The position numbers were made by a program, and so were the translations under genes. The notes below the pieces were generated by a model. The model did not search any database. It worked only from the letters and a program-made list of their open reading frames with translations, and was not told the DNA's origin. From Rhodospirillales bacterium (GTDB taxonomy: Bacteria; Pseudomonadota; Alphaproteobacteria; Rhodospirillales; UBA2165), in NCBI GenBank assembly GCA_022823235.1, contig JAJDXO010000042.1, forward strand, positions 50,704 to 114,703: DNA of 64,000 nt, read 5' to 3'. This document shows positions 63,155 through 64,000 of the stretch, one piece after another. How positions within the stretch are numbered: the stretch's first letter is position 1; each line of letters opens with the position of its first letter.

Positions 63155-63655
63155 CTAGGCCTCTCCCATGGGCTCGATCATCGAGGCCTCGATGGCTTCG
63201 TCGGCCGGCTTGCCGCCCCAGATGACATACTGGAAGGCGGGATAGAACCGCTCGCACTCGAAGACCGCCACGTCGAGCAGATCCTCGATCTGCTGTGAGG
63301 AAATACTGGTGCCCCGGAGCAGCACCGCGTGCCGGTACATGGGCAGGCCCTCGTTGTTCCAAAGTCCGAAATGTCCCAACCAGAGGCGATCGTTGACCAG
63401 GGCCAGGAGCTGGTGGACCGAAGACTTGCGCGCCTCGGGCACCCGCATGTCAAAGGCACAGGTGAAGTGGATGGCGTCGATTTCGGTCGACCAGGCGAAA
63501 TGGACGCCGTAGTCGCACCATTTGCCGCGGTGCTCGGCAGACACTTCGTCATCGCAGCTGCGGTCAAAACGCCAGTTTTGCTCCTGCATCACGTGCTCGA
63601 CGACGTCCAGCGGATGAGAAGAGTATGTGGTTGTCTGTAGATCCAAATGTGCCAT
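63155..63655 (-). CDS. YbjN-domain protein
   Basis: A 166-aa protein of the YbjN family (PF10722), seen in WRFDRSCDDEVSAEHRGKWC, IDAIHFTCAFDMRVPEARK and LGHFGLWNNEGLPMYRHAVLL. Proposed to be a chaperone-like or regulatory protein related to type III secretion chaperone folds; the function is unproven. ATG 63655 with GGAAGG upstream is preferred; the longer frame to 63730 would include a hairpin. It is followed directly by proC. Confidence 0.85.
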   Translation of the reverse strand: MAHLDLQTTTYSSHPLDVVEHVMQEQNWRFDRSCDDEVSAEHRGKWCDYGVHFAWSTEIDAIHFTCAFDMRVPEARKSSVHQLLALVNDRLWLGHFGLWNNEGLPMYRHAVLLRGTSISSQQIEDLLDVAVFECERFYPAFQYVIWGGKPADEAIEASMIEPMGEA

Positions 63656-63685
63656 GGCGGAAGCCTTCCGGAAGCGGTGGCGCCT

Positions 63686-63712
63686 GCTGTTTCGAAGGAT
63701 AGTTGAAACAGC
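63686..63712 (-). promoter_or_regulatory. Hairpin in the 5' leader of the YbjN gene
   Basis: Arms GCTGTTTC (63686-63693) and GAAACAGC (63705-63712) are perfect 8-bp complements with an 11-nt loop, 31 nt before the start codon. It could act as an operator or an mRNA leader structure. Confidence 0.45.
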
Positions 63713-63831
63713 CCCCATATATATGGTCATTACCTACATATAGGGGACGTGCGGCATCTTTCCTACAAGGGCTAGCCTGCCAGAAGGCGTTACGGCGCGC
63801 AACAAGAACCTCCGCGGGAGGCGCGGAAATC

Positions 63832-63840
63832 TGTGGATAA
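63832..63840 (-). promoter_or_regulatory. DnaA box (perfect match)
   Basis: TGTGGATAA on the plus strand is TTATCCACA on the minus strand, the canonical DnaA box. A single copy gives little support for an origin by itself. Confidence 0.4.
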
Positions 63841-63856
63841 TTAGAGCAGTATCCGG

Positions 63857-63875
63857 TCAAATTGGATCAATTTGA
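63857..63875. repeat. Inverted repeat TCAAATTG-GAT-CAATTTGA
   Basis: Perfect 8-bp arms with a 3-nt centre, AT rich, immediately before the GC-rich structured segment at the window edge. It could be a protein-binding site or an element boundary. Confidence 0.5.
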
Positions 63876-63902
63876 TGGCGCTCATCGGTTAGCCGGGCAG
63901 GC

Positions 63903-64000
63903 GCGGGCCGAAGGGCGATGTGTGTGCATCGGACGAGGCCCGCAACGCACCCGGGGGACCGGGGAGCGCCACCGAAGGCCGGGTTCCTTCGCGCCGTGGC
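63903..64000 (+). ncRNA. Possible structured RNA or folded repeat, cut by window edge
   Basis: Stem GCGGGCC (63903-63909) with GGCCCGC (63937-63943) encloses CGATG (63916-63920) with CATCG (63927-63931). Next, GCCAC (63968-63972) pairs with GTGGC (63996-64000) around CGAAGG (63973-63978) and CCTTCG (63986-63991). So many nested stems in 98 nt is unusual outside RNA genes, but GC-rich DNA forms stems easily. I cannot name an RNA family. Confidence 0.35.

Larger units (their letters stand above)
63656..64000. other. Untranslated right edge with several inverted repeats
   Basis: I see no reliable gene here. The segment has, left to right, a hairpin in the YbjN leader, an AT-rich repeat (TATATG/CATATA at 63720-63742), a DnaA-box match, an inverted repeat in AT-rich DNA, and a GC-rich region (63890-64000) able to fold into stacked stems. 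It may be the start of a structured RNA or of a repeat element that continues past the window. Confidence 0.55.

Overview
The window reads as one contiguous, GC-rich and densely packed chromosome segment of an alphaproteobacterium, most likely of the Rhodospirillales. The evidence is gene content: lineage-typical families (MJ0042 zinc ribbon/DUF3426, DUF4175/TIGR02302, DUF2125, DUF1491, a COQ9-like TetR protein, a PetP/PetR-like MarR plus response-regulator pair) and gene orders usual for this class (argH-lptM-lysA; rplU-rpmA-obgE-proBA-nadD-rsfS-rlmH-gpmI-envC-ctpA-rppH; uvrC-pgsA-moaDE; ilvE divergent from marR-RR-HK). No species is claimed. No CRISPR array, prophage or complete insertion sequence was seen.

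Layout. 1-2 kb: ftsEX (ftsX cut by the window edge) divergent from a zinc-ribbon membrane protein. 2-7.4 kb, minus strand: argH, lptM-like lipoprotein, lysA, DUF4175 protein. 7.6-16.7 kb: Xaa-Pro aminopeptidase, an orphan small ORF behind a palindrome-containing leader, an aryl-CoA ligase with a MarR regulator, a DMT exporter, a DUF2125 protein, and hisC-tyrC. 16.9-23 kb: metX-metW, a methyltransferase, a DUF985 cupin, and korAB (2-oxoacid:ferredoxin oxidoreductase). 23.2-34 kb, minus strand: the obg/pro/nad/gpm/env/ctp block driven from rplU-rpmA, with an intrinsic terminator just before obgE. 34.1-34.6 kb: tRNA-Ser(CGA) followed by a palindromic repeat cluster and a small GIY-YIG nuclease. 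34.6-43.9 kb, minus strand: secreted beta-trefoil-like protein, TauD-type dioxygenase, membrane hydrolase-like protein, oligopeptidase B, MscS channel, KefB/C antiporter, NifU-like scaffold. 44-49 kb: queA-tgt with a YhhQ-type transporter, a CaCA antiporter, a pteridine-reductase-like SDR and folB. 49-55.4 kb, plus strand: parS-like site, uvrC, pgsA, mobB, moeA, moaD, moaE, LOG protein. 55.4-64 kb: MBL-fold secreted protein, ilvE-DUF1491 divergent from marR-RR-HK across a perfect inverted repeat, csaA-like and TetR-like genes, an rpoH-like sigma factor, proC, a YbjN-domain protein, and a highly structured untranslated right edge.

Functional themes are amino-acid synthesis (Lys, Arg, Met, Pro, His, Tyr, branched-chain), cell division and wall remodelling (FtsEX, an EnvC-like activator, CtpA), queuosine, folate and molybdopterin cofactors, and envelope or ion homeostasis. 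The most unusual items are the repeat and GIY-YIG cluster fused to the 3' end of tRNA-Ser, a 16-bp parS-like palindrome beside DnaA-box-like sequences upstream of uvrC, the 27-bp operator-like repeat between ilvE and the MarR/two-component genes, a histone-H1-like tail on ribosomal protein L21, and the folded right-hand edge.
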